A stretch of DNA of 64,000 bases from Oxalobacteraceae bacterium UBA6018 (GTDB lineage Bacteria; Pseudomonadota; Gammaproteobacteria; Burkholderiales; Burkholderiaceae_D). The stretch covers positions 52,727-116,726 of the forward strand of contig DIZW01000100.1 in NCBI GenBank assembly GCA_002428015.1, in the 5' to 3' direction. Shown here piece after piece: positions 10,070-18,011 of the stretch. A program made the position numbers and the translations under genes. How positions within the stretch are numbered: the first letter of the stretch is position 1; every line of letters starts with the position of its first letter. The notes under the pieces are model-generated. The model had not been told where the DNA came from. It made no database searches and saw only the letters and a program-made list of their open reading frames with translations.

Positions 10070-11872
10070 TCATTTGAACAGCTGCAGGTGCTCGGCCACC
10101 GGCCCCAGGGCCAGCGCCGGAACGTAGTTGAGCACGCCAACGAGCACGACCACGCCGATCAGCAGGCCGATGAACATCGGCCCGTGGGTCGGCATGGTGC
10201 CGGCGTTGGCCGCCAGGCGTTTCTTGGCCGCCAGGGAACCGGCCACGGCCAGGATAGGCACGATCATCGCGAAGCGCCCGAACCACATCGCGATGGCCAG
10301 TGCCGTGTTGTAGAACGGCGTGTTGGCCGACAGGCCCGCGAAGGCGCTGCCGTTATTGTTGGCGGCCGAGCTGAACGCGTACAGGATTTCGGAGAAGCCG
10401 TGCGCGCCCGGATTGGCGATGCCGGCCTTGCCCGCATCCACCAGGACCGCGACCGCGGTGCCGGCCAGCACGAGGATGGGCGTGACCAGGATCGCGATCG
10501 AGACCATCTTCATCTCGTAGGCCTGGATTTTCTTGCCCAGGTATTCGGGCGTGCGGCCTATCATCAGGCCGGCGATGAAGACGGCCATGATGGCGAAGAT
10601 CAGCATGCCGTACAGGCCGGAACCGACGCCGCCGAAGACCACTTCGCCGAACTGGATCAGAAGCAAGGGCACCATCCCGCCGAGCGGCAGGAAGGAGTCG
10701 TGCATCGCATTGACCGCGCCGCAGGAAGCGGCCGTCGTGACCGCCGCGAACAGGGCCGAGGCGCTAACCCCGAAGCGGGTTTCCTTGCCTTCCATATTGC
10801 CGCCCGACTGCAGGCTGCTCATGGCCTGGTCCACGCCCATGGCCTGCAGTGCGGGATGGGCCTGCTGTTCGGCCAGCATCACGGCCACCGTCATCACCAC
10901 GAAGATCAGGCTCATCGCGCCGAGCACCGCCCAGCCCTGGCGCGGGTCGCCGACCATGCGCCCGAACGCGAAACACAGCCCGGCCGGGATCAGGAAGATG
11001 CTGATCATCTGCACGAAGTTCGACAGCGCCGTCGGATTCTCGTAGGGATGGGCCGAATTGGCGTTGAAGAAGCCGCCGCCGTTGGTGCCGAGCATCTTGA
11101 TCGCTTCCTGCGACGCGACCGGTCCCATCGCGAGGGTTTGGGTGGTGGCGGTCAGCGTCTCCAGCACCGGCCGCCCCTTGGCGTCCTGCAGGGGCTGGCC
11201 GTCCGGGCCGTTCCTGGGCTGGGTGTAGGAGACCGGATCGATCAAGGCCACGGTCTTGTAGGCCGAGAAGTTCTGGATCACGCCCGTGCTGGTGAGGAAA
11301 ACGGCATACAGCAGCGACAGGGGCAGCAGAAGGTACAGGGTCGAGCGCGTGATGTCGACCCAGAAATTGCCGATCGACGCAGCCGAGCGCGCGCTAAAGC
11401 CGCGGATCAGCGCGAAGGCGACGGCGATGCCGGTCGCCGCCGAGAAGAAATTCTGCCCGGTTAAGGCCAGCATCTGGGTCAGGTAGCTCATCGCCTGTTC
11501 ACCGCTGTAGCCCTGCCAGTTGGTGTTGCTGACAAAACTGACCGCCGTGTTGAAGGCGGAGTCCGGCGCGATGTTCGTCATCGCCTGGGGATTGAGCGGC
11601 AGCCAGAATTGCAGGCGCTGCAGCGCGTAGACGAACAGCGCACCGAGCGCGTTAAACGCCAGCAACGTGATCGCGTACTGTTTCCAGCCCATGCCGGCGG
11701 CGGGCGAGGTGTCGGCGATCCGGTACAGGAATGCTTCGAACCTCGCCAGCCAGCCCAGGCCGGGGACCGGCCCGCCCTCGCCGATCCGGGCGAGCAGGAT
11801 GCCCATCGGGTAGGCCAGGGCCAGCAGGACCGCGAGAAATACGGCGAGCAGGACGAACGATTGGGAAGTCAT
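10070..11872 (-). CDS. kdpA: KdpA, potassium-channel subunit
   Basis: A 600-residue inner-membrane protein of the SKT superfamily that forms the selective K+ entry pathway of the KdpFABC pump. Family blocks are present: FVSNTNWQGYSGEQAMSYL (about 113-131), TNGGGFFNANSAHPYENPT (about 238-256) and the fourth repeat ANNNGSAFAGL. About ten hydrophobic helices are visible. It shares its first base with the last base of kdpF (TAATG), so translation is coupled. Confidence 0.97.
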   Translation of the reverse strand: MTSQSFVLLAVFLAVLLALAYPMGILLARIGEGGPVPGLGWLARFEAFLYRIADTSPAAGMGWKQYAITLLAFNALGALFVYALQRLQFWLPLNPQAMTNIAPDSAFNTAVSFVSNTNWQGYSGEQAMSYLTQMLALTGQNFFSAATGIAVAFALIRGFSARSAASIGNFWVDITRSTLYLLLPLSLLYAVFLTSTGVIQNFSAYKTVALIDPVSYTQPRNGPDGQPLQDAKGRPVLETLTATTQTLAMGPVASQEAIKMLGTNGGGFFNANSAHPYENPTALSNFVQMISIFLIPAGLCFAFGRMVGDPRQGWAVLGAMSLIFVVMTVAVMLAEQQAHPALQAMGVDQAMSSLQSGGNMEGKETRFGVSASALFAAVTTAASCGAVNAMHDSFLPLGGMVPLLLIQFGEVVFGGVGSGLYGMLIFAIMAVFIAGLMIGRTPEYLGKKIQAYEMKMVSIAILVTPILVLAGTAVAVLVDAGKAGIANPGAHGFSEILYAFSSAANNNGSAFAGLSANTPFYNTALAIAMWFGRFAMIVPILAVAGSLAAKKRLAANAGTMPTHGPMFIGLLIGVVVLVGVLNYVPALALGPVAEHLQLFK

Positions 11873-11961
11873 TACAGGTCCTCCGCCTTGAGCAGGGCCA
11901 CGACCAGGTAGATCAGCAAGCCCGAGGAGACGACGGCCCCGATCACGTAAAAGAGATTCAT
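11872..11961 (-). CDS. kdpF: KdpF small stabilising subunit
   Basis: A 29-residue single-helix membrane peptide beginning MNLFYVIGAVVSSG and ending VVALLKAEDL, the length and shape of KdpF, which stabilises the KdpFABC complex in lipid. Its stop overlaps the kdpA start, and its ATG overlaps the stop of the preceding 30-residue reading frame (ATGA). Confidence 0.9.
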   Translation of the reverse strand: MNLFYVIGAVVSSGLLIYLVVALLKAEDL

Positions 11962-12050
11962 GGCTGGGCTCCCAGCTTGTCGCAGGCCACTGCGAAGGCG
12001 CAGGAGGCCGCGAAGAAGAGCGCGATCGCCCCGATAAATACGATGTCCAT
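11958..12050 (-). CDS. 30-aa membrane peptide at the head of the kdp operon
   Basis: An open frame from ATG at 12050 encodes MDIVFIGAIALFFAAS followed by CAFAVACDKLGAQP. It is one hydrophobic helix with two Cys and a polar tail. A purine-rich GAGGGTGAG site lies just before the ATG, and the stop overlaps kdpF as ATGA, the signature of translational coupling. From general knowledge, short membrane frames precede kdpF in other proteobacteria too, but I know no characterised function. It could be a regulatory leader peptide or an extra pump subunit. Confidence 0.6.
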   Translation of the reverse strand: MDIVFIGAIALFFAASCAFAVACDKLGAQP

Positions 12051-12100
12051 TCTCACCCTCATACAGGTCTGTTTTGATGGAAGAAGCGTAGCGCGGAACC

Positions 12101-12151
12101 TCTAAAGGTTTTATAAAATATCGGGGCCGCCGTGTAAACGCCTTGTATAAG
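12101..12151 (-). promoter_or_regulatory. kdp operon promoter with candidate KdpE box
   Basis: On the minus strand, TTTACA (12138-12133) is followed after 17 bases by TATAAA (12115-12110), a good sigma-70 promoter about 60 bases before the first small frame. Overlapping it upstream is TTATAC-6-TTTACA (12150-12133), close to the TTTATA-5-TTTACA type of site known for E. coli KdpE. A second match, TTTATA-5-TTTAGA, lies at 12117-12101. The promoter call is firm; the KdpE box is a guess from similarity. Confidence 0.55.
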
Positions 12152-12433
12152 TTGCAGGGCAAACCTGACTGCGACGCCCTCTTTGCGCGCTGACGCTTTT
12201 CTAACTTCACGACCGGGAAGCCGCCGCGTTTTTGAGCGCCCCGCGGCCCCCTGTGGCGCATCCGGGAGGTAATGGTTCGTACCGCTAGCAAGCTGCTGCG
12301 AATCAAGATCAACCTCGATCGCAGGCGCACACTGCACAGTGTCGCGGTGCCACTTCCAACGCAAACCCTCCCTCATCTTGCCAGCGCCCGGATTGCCGCC
12401 GACCGGGCTTGGCGCATCCCACCGAGGTCAACC

Positions 12434-14033
12434 ATGGTCAAACTTCCAGGAACCAACACCACGGCGCCGGTCGACGCCCATTCCATCGGGCCGGTGCCGT
12501 CCGACGAGCGGGTCGAGATCACGGTGCGCGTGCGGCGCCGCGCTGCCCTTCCCACGCCGTCAACCACGCAGGACCTGAGCCAGAGGCAGTACCTGACCCG
12601 GGAACAATACGAGGCGGCGCACGGCGCTAGCGACGCGGATATGAACGCCGTGTCCGATTTCGCGCGCCAGTTCGGCATGGTCGAGGTAGGACGCAGCGCG
12701 GCGCAGCGTCTTCCTCTCCGGCACGGCGTCACAGGTGGCGGCAGCATTCCATACCGCGCTCGAACGCGTCGAGCACCAGGGCGGCATATCGCGCCGCTGC
12801 TGCGCCCCGATGTACGTGCCGGACGATCTCGCAGCAATTGTGGAGGGCGTGTTCGGAATCGATAACATGCCGATCGCCAAGCCGCACTTCCGCTGGCTCC
12901 CCCCTGCCCCGGCCACCGCCGCCGACGCCTCGGCTGCCTTCACCCCGGTTGACGTCGCAAAGCTGTATAACTTCCCGACCGGGCTGGACGGCAGCGGGCA
13001 ATGCATCGCCATCATCGAACTGGGCGGCGGCTACCGCAGTGTGGATCTCGCGGTCTACTTCGGCGGTTTGAACCTGCCCACGCCGCATGTCGTCGCCGTA
13101 TCGGTCGATGGCGGACAGAACAGCCCAAGCCTGCCCACGGGCGCCGACGGCGAGGTAATGCTCGACATCGAAATCGCCGGCGCGGTGGCGCCCAAGGCGG
13201 CGATCGCGGTCTACTTCGCGCCCAACAGCGAGCAGGGCTTTCTTGACGCGATAACGGCGGCCATCCACGACACGGTGAACAAGCCCAGCGTCATCTCGAT
13301 CAGCTGGGGGGCGCCGGAGAACGCTTGGAGCGCCCAGGCGCTGGCGTCGTTCGATCAGGCGTTCCAGGCCGCGGCGGCGCTCGGCGTGACCGTCTGTTGC
13401 GCGGCGGGCGACGCCGGATCGGGCGACCAGAACCCGGACAACACGACCCCGGACGGCTTGGCGCACGCCGACTTTCCCGGCTCGAGTCCGCACGTCCTGT
13501 GCTGCGGGGGAACGCGGCTGGCCGCGGCCGGCGGTGCGATCACGAGCGAAACCGTGTGGAACGACGATCCCCAGCGCAGCGCCGGCGGTGGCGGCGTGAG
13601 CGACGTTTTCGACCTGCCCGCCTATCAACAACAAGCCAATGTGCCGCGCTCGGCGAACCCGGGCGGACGTGTCGGCCGCGGCGTGCCCGACGTGGCCGGC
13701 AACGCCTCCCCCGCCACAGGCTACCGGGTGCGCGTCGACTTCCTCAACTTTGTCGTCGGCGGCACCAGCGCGGTGGCACCGTTGTGCGCGGGCCTGGTCG
13801 CGCTGATCAATCAGAAGCTGCCAAAGCCGGTCGGCTGGCTCAATCCCGTACTGTACGGCTCCGTGGCCGGCAGCGGGTCCTTCCGCGACATTGATAGCGG
13901 AAACATCGGTTCCTACACGGCCGGCGCGGGTTGGGATGCCTGCACTGGCTGGGGCTCTCCGGCCGGCGCCACATTGCTGGCCGCGCTGGCCGGCGATGGA
14001 TCGCCGCTCGTGGCCCCTCGCGAGCGTGTTTGA
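12434..14033 (+). pseudogene. S53 family (sedolisin) serine-carboxyl peptidase, frameshifted in the prodomain
   Basis: A pro-kumamolisin-type acid peptidase. Frame one starts at ATG 12434 (GAGG 6 bases before) and encodes prodomain sequence through TREQYEAAHGASDADMNAV to FGMVEV. After one extra base near 12689 the homology continues in another frame as DAARRSVFLSGTASQVAAAF, then the rest of the prodomain and the catalytic domain to 14033. The Glu/Asp pair is in EVMLDIEIAG, the oxyanion Asp in AAGDAGSGD, the nucleophile Ser in GGTSAVAPLCAGL and the Ca2+ site in the C-terminal FRDIDSGN/GWDACTGWGSP region. Joined, it is about 532 residues, normal for the family. A GTG at 12735 would give 432 residues without a full prodomain. 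It is a recent pseudogene, a sequencing error or a programmed shift. Confidence 0.85.
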
Positions 14034-14693
14034 GCGCTGCCCCGCTATCGAGAAACGCGAGCGCCACCGCATCACCGTCCTGCGTTCGCGGCGCCACTGA
14101 TCACACCGCCGGGACGCCGCGAATCAGGGCGGCGTGCGAGTTGGACCGGGCAATGCGAGGGCAGGAAGTCGTCGACGGCGCCAATGACTTCTTGCCCGCA
14201 ACACTGCACCGGGCGGTCGATCCTGTCTTTCGTGGGCTGGATCCGGCAGAAATTTCCCCCACACTTTCCCGGCCCAACGCATGACCTTCACGAACAGGCA
14301 CAGCGCGGCGCCCTCGCCCTTCCCGGCAGCTTACCGCTAGTTACCTTGGACCGGTTGAAAACGGCCCTGCGCTGCCCCGTCTTCGCGACGGGTTTTGGGG
14401 CGGCGCGAACGAAGCGCCTCGTTCGGCAATCGCCGCGCACACCGGGCATTTTCGCGCCTCGCCACAGCGATTTTTCCTTGCCTCCAATGGCGCGTCAGCG
14501 TGCCGCCGTGATCTTCACGCAACCATTTTCAATCATTTAATGTTAACGCTATCAATTTACACAAGACTATGCAATTATTGACATGAAGGGCGTGAAATAC
14601 GCATTTTTTGATATCGGTCCAACCCGCCGATGGCATCCGACGCCCGTGCGCCACCAGGCGGCTTCAGACCGCATTGCATGGAGACTGACCACT
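14034..14693. other. 660-base gap before the DeoR gene, no gene seen
   Basis: The open frames here lack ribosome sites and coding character. The last 150 bases become AT-richer and look like a control region. TTGACA at 14578-14583 could be a -35 element, though the -10 (GCATTT, 17 bases on) is poor. TGTTAACGCTATCA at 14541-14554 is an imperfect CG-centred dyad of LacI-family style. Both are weak suggestions. Confidence 0.4.
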
Positions 14694-15536
14694 ATGACTA
14701 TCGAACGCCGCAAACGTTTGCTGCGCCTGCTCGCCGAGCGCCGGTCGGCCACCGTGCCGGAACTGGTGGAACTGCTGGCGTCGTCGCCGTCCACCATCCG
14801 GCGCGACATCAGCTGGCTGGCGGCACGCCACCTGCTCACGCGCCACCGCGGCTCGGCCGAAATGCTGCAGGAGAAGACCCGCCCCGGCAGCCTGACCGAC
14901 GCCAGCTTCCACAACGACTACCGGCGCCAGGCCGAGCAAAAGCGGGCCATCGCCCGGCGCGCCGCCTCCCTGTGCGCCGACGGCGAAACCATCATCATCA
15001 ACGCCGGCACCACCACGGCCATGATGGCGCAATTTCTGACCGACAAGCGGCTGACCATCCTGACCAACTCGTTCACCACGGCTGAGCAGCTGCTGAGCTC
15101 CAGCGCGAACGACATCATCCTCACCGGCGGCAAGGTGTACCGTGAGCAGAACGTGATCCTGTCGCCGTTCGAGAACGAGGTCACCGAACACCAGTACGCG
15201 TCGAAGATGTTCATGAGCGTGTTCGGCTTGTCCCTGCTGGGACTGATCGAGGCCGATCCGCTGCTGATCCAGGCCGAACAGCGCCTCATCAGCCAGGCCG
15301 AGCAACTGGTGGTCATGGTCGACAGCTCCAAGTTCACCCGCAAGGCCGGGCTGATCCTGTGCGCCCTGCGCCACGTGAACACCATCATCACCGACACCGA
15401 CGCGGGCGACGCGGCCGTACAGCGCCTGGAGCAGTCCGGCATCAAGGTGATCGTGGTGGCGCCGGAGCCCTTGCCGAAGGGCGCAGATGCGCTGGCCGGT
15501 GCGCTGTACCAGCGCCAAGCCGGCGCGCACTGCTAG
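14694..15536 (+). CDS. DeoR family transcriptional regulator
   Basis: A 280-residue repressor of the DeoR/GlpR type, which usually binds a phosphorylated sugar. The N-terminal winged helix-turn-helix (about 1-58) has RRKRLLRLLAERRSATVPEL and SPSTIRRDISWLAAR. The DeoR C-terminal sensor domain (about 80-245) has a phosphate-loop region (INAGTTTAMMAQFL, LTGGKVYREQN) and VMVDSSKFTRKAGL. The start at 14694 follows GGAG by 10 bases; an upstream ATG at 14583 is in frame but has no ribosome site. It converges on the glycosidase gene, suggesting control of the adjoining pectin/hemicellulose genes. Confidence 0.9.
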   Translation: MTIERRKRLLRLLAERRSATVPELVELLASSPSTIRRDISWLAARHLLTRHRGSAEMLQEKTRPGSLTDASFHNDYRRQAEQKRAIARRAASLCADGETIIINAGTTTAMMAQFLTDKRLTILTNSFTTAEQLLSSSANDIILTGGKVYREQNVILSPFENEVTEHQYASKMFMSVFGLSLLGLIEADPLLIQAEQRLISQAEQLVVMVDSSKFTRKAGLILCALRHVNTIITDTDAGDAAVQRLEQSGIKVIVVAPEPLPKGADALAGALYQRQAGAHC

Positions 15537-15552
15537 CAACCGGCCGGACCGG

Positions 15553-15583
15553 GCGCCGCCGGCGGCAAGGCTGCCGGCGGCGC
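15553..15583. terminator. GC-rich hairpin between convergent genes
   Basis: GCGCCGCCGGC (15553-15563) pairs perfectly with GCCGGCGGCGC (15573-15583) across a 9-base loop. It sits between the convergent DeoR and glycosidase genes. There is no T-run, so a bidirectional terminator or mRNA-end stabiliser is inferred from position. Confidence 0.55.
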
Positions 15584-15592
15584 TGCAAGCCG

Positions 15593-17767
15593 CTAGGGCA
15601 GACGCTGGAAGCCTTCGGCGTGCACCACCCAGCTGCCGTCGCGGGGAAAGCCGGGCGCGGCGCCGCTGGGAGCGCCATCCCAGCCGCCGGCCATCAGCGC
15701 CACCGCGGCCAGCAGCGCGCCATTGCCGGGCAGGTAGACCGGCAAGTCGGTGTTCGGATTGTGCCCGGCGGCGGTGTAGCCATTGTTGGGGCCGTCGCTT
15801 TTCATCAGCACGTCGATCGCCTGTTGCGGCGAACCCAGGCGCGCCGCCGTCATGGCGATCATCGGATAGTCCCAGCCCCAGATCTTGGTCTTCCAGTCCC
15901 AGCGCGCCAGCACCGCGTCCAGCGTGCGCTGCATGACGGCGCGGTCCACGCCGGCCCCCGGCAGCTGGCCCAGCGCCATCAGGAACGAGGGATGGTCATG
16001 CCGGCTGGCGACCTCGTCCCAGGTGTCGGGCACGGTTTCCATGGCCACGTACTTGCCATCTTTTTGCGGCAACGCGGCCAGGTGGGTGCGGCGCCGCTCC
16101 CAGCCGGCGTCGGGGGCCAGGCCGAGGCGCGCGCGCCAGCGTTGGGCGATCTCCAGCGCGCTGGCCCAGTAGCTCAGTTCGTAGGTCGGGTTCATGCTGG
16201 CGGCCGGGTCGTAGATTTCCTGCGCCACCCACAGCGGCGGCCCCAGCACGTAGCGCTGGCCCCGCTCGTCCCAGTGCAGCATGGAGGCCATGGCGTCGGC
16301 CGTGGCGAACACCAGTTCGCGGTAGCGCCGCAGGGTGGCGCGGTCAGGCGCGCTGCGGTACATCAGCTCGGCCAGATAGATCGGGTGCGGCTGGTTCCAC
16401 ACGATCAGGGGATTGCCGCCCGGGCTGTCGCGCCCTTCCGGACTGGTCATCTTGGGCCAGCGCGCCCCTTGCAGGCCGCGCGCGCTGGCGATGCGGCGCG
16501 CCTCGGGCAAGGTGCGCTGGAACCAGCGCAGCGTGTTGGCCAGGTACTGGGGCCGCCCCCACAGGGCAAAATGGGCCGTGTGCCACCACACCATTTCGGT
16601 ATGGTGCTTGCCGTACCAGGTCGAGGTGGTCAAGCCGCTTTCCTGGGGCGGAAAATCGCCGCCGAACTGGATCGCCGTGAGGTACTGCGACAGCACCACG
16701 CGCCGCTCCAGCTCGGCCGCGCGGACATCGGTGCTGCCGGACAGATCCAGCGCAGCGCCGCTTTGCCAGAACGCGCGCCAATGGGCGGCGCTGCTTGCCA
16801 GTACCGCTTGCGGCAGCGCAGGGGCGCGCGGCGCACCGGGTGCGTAGGCCAGCGTGAAGGCCAGCCTGGCGCCGTGGGCCGGGCGGATCACGAATTCATG
16901 GGCCGCCGGGTGCGCGAAGATCACGGGGGCGGCGGCCACCAGCGCCGCCGTGTAATGGGCGCCGTCGCGCACGTGCTCCAAGGTCAGCGCGCTGGCGCTT
17001 TGACGCACGACGCGGGTGCTGTGCGAGGCCGGCGCCGACCAGTCCAGCGGCGGGTTCTGCTTGATGCCGCTAACGTAGCCGCGCGGCAGCGCCAGCCTCA
17101 CCGCCAGCGCGCCGCTGGCCAGCAGCGGCGACTCCACGCTCACGGCCAGCGCATCCTGCGTCGGGCTGGCGGCCGTGATCACCGTCACCGGCTGGCCGTC
17201 CAGGCGGAAGCGGCTGGTCAGCACGCCGCGCCACAGGTCCAGCTTCTGGTCGATGTCCGTCACGTCGCCGAGCGCCAGCGGACGGCCGTCGGCGTGGGTG
17301 TAGGCCAGGCCAAGCTGGCCCAGCGGCAGCGGATGCGGGTTCTCGCGCAGCCAGGTCGCGGCCGGCGTGTCCATGATGGTCGGGTAGTTCACCGTGGTGC
17401 CGTGCGCCGTGTAGGCTTGATTGGTATCGGCCAGCTGGTAACCGTGGGGATTGGGGTCCTCGTGCCAGGACCAGCGCGCCTGGGTTTCGAGCCCGATGCC
17501 GTTGGCGCGGTAGTACTCGGGAAAACTTTGCAGGCCGGTCACGTCGGCGGTGAAGCAGAACTGGCCGTTGCCCACGCTCAGCGGCGCCCATGGGTCGACC
17601 GCGCGCAGCTGCGGGTCGTGGCGCGCGACCAGCGCATGGCGGTCGATGCGCGGGGCCGCGCCCGCTGCGCCGGCCAGCAGCGCGCAGGCGCCGATCAGCC
17701 ATCCGATCCGCCAGCCGGACCGCTGGAACGATGATGCGCCATGATTGTTCGACCTGATGTGCAGCAT
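15593..17767 (-). CDS. secreted six-hairpin-type glycoside hydrolase (GH65-like)
   Basis: A 724-residue exported protein. A signal peptide (about 20-40, WLIGACALLAGAAGAA) precedes a beta-rich N-terminal domain (SVGNGQFCFTADVTGLQSF) and an (alpha/alpha)6-type catalytic region (about 360-700) with STWYGKHHTEMVWWHTAHFA and NPTYELSYWASALEIAQRW. This resembles GH65/GH95-style six-hairpin glycosidases, but I cannot assign a numbered family. The start at 17767 has AGGA 9 bases before it; longer forms from 17776 or 17854 lack a usable site. It is divergent from the TonB-dependent receptor gene and probably acts on oligosaccharides released by the GH28 and GH43 enzymes. Confidence 0.75.
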   Translation of the reverse strand: MLHIRSNNHGASSFQRSGWRIGWLIGACALLAGAAGAAPRIDRHALVARHDPQLRAVDPWAPLSVGNGQFCFTADVTGLQSFPEYYRANGIGLETQARWSWHEDPNPHGYQLADTNQAYTAHGTTVNYPTIMDTPAATWLRENPHPLPLGQLGLAYTHADGRPLALGDVTDIDQKLDLWRGVLTSRFRLDGQPVTVITAASPTQDALAVSVESPLLASGALAVRLALPRGYVSGIKQNPPLDWSAPASHSTRVVRQSASALTLEHVRDGAHYTAALVAAAPVIFAHPAAHEFVIRPAHGARLAFTLAYAPGAPRAPALPQAVLASSAAHWRAFWQSGAALDLSGSTDVRAAELERRVVLSQYLTAIQFGGDFPPQESGLTTSTWYGKHHTEMVWWHTAHFALWGRPQYLANTLRWFQRTLPEARRIASARGLQGARWPKMTSPEGRDSPGGNPLIVWNQPHPIYLAELMYRSAPDRATLRRYRELVFATADAMASMLHWDERGQRYVLGPPLWVAQEIYDPAASMNPTYELSYWASALEIAQRWRARLGLAPDAGWERRRTHLAALPQKDGKYVAMETVPDTWDEVASRHDHPSFLMALGQLPGAGVDRAVMQRTLDAVLARWDWKTKIWGWDYPMIAMTAARLGSPQQAIDVLMKSDGPNNGYTAAGHNPNTDLPVYLPGNGALLAAVALMAGGWDGAPSGAAPGFPRDGSWVVHAEGFQRLP

Positions 17768-17922
17768 GCCTGGCATTCCTTTTCTCGTGCGTTGACCAAT
17801 GAACCACCGACTAAATAATAGCCACTTGGAGCAACACCGCTTCCGTTCAAGCAATCACGTTACTGACCGTATGAGGCTTCGGTCAACTGCCTGATCGCTC
17901 AACGATTGACGCGCTTTCGCGT

Positions 17923-17934
17923 TGGTAAATACCA
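17923..17934. promoter_or_regulatory. candidate operator TGGTAAATACCA
   Basis: A dyad with arms TGGTA/TACCA around AA, about 80 bases before the receptor gene. The pattern resembles operators of FadR-type GntR regulators, including uronate regulators that bind TTGGT...ACCAA, which would suit a pectin locus. No GntR gene is in the window, so this is a weak inference. Confidence 0.3.
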
Positions 17935-18011
17935 TCAAGTGGTCCATTTCCGAGCAGGCAATGGATCCATACGGCCCGTGGTACTGGGTCTAGACAACGA
18001 GGGAGACAACA

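Noticed and set aside
11962..12376. Minus-strand frames extending far upstream of kdpF (for example 11872-12330)
   Set aside because: They cross the kdp promoter and lack homology; only the kdpF end of the frame is real.
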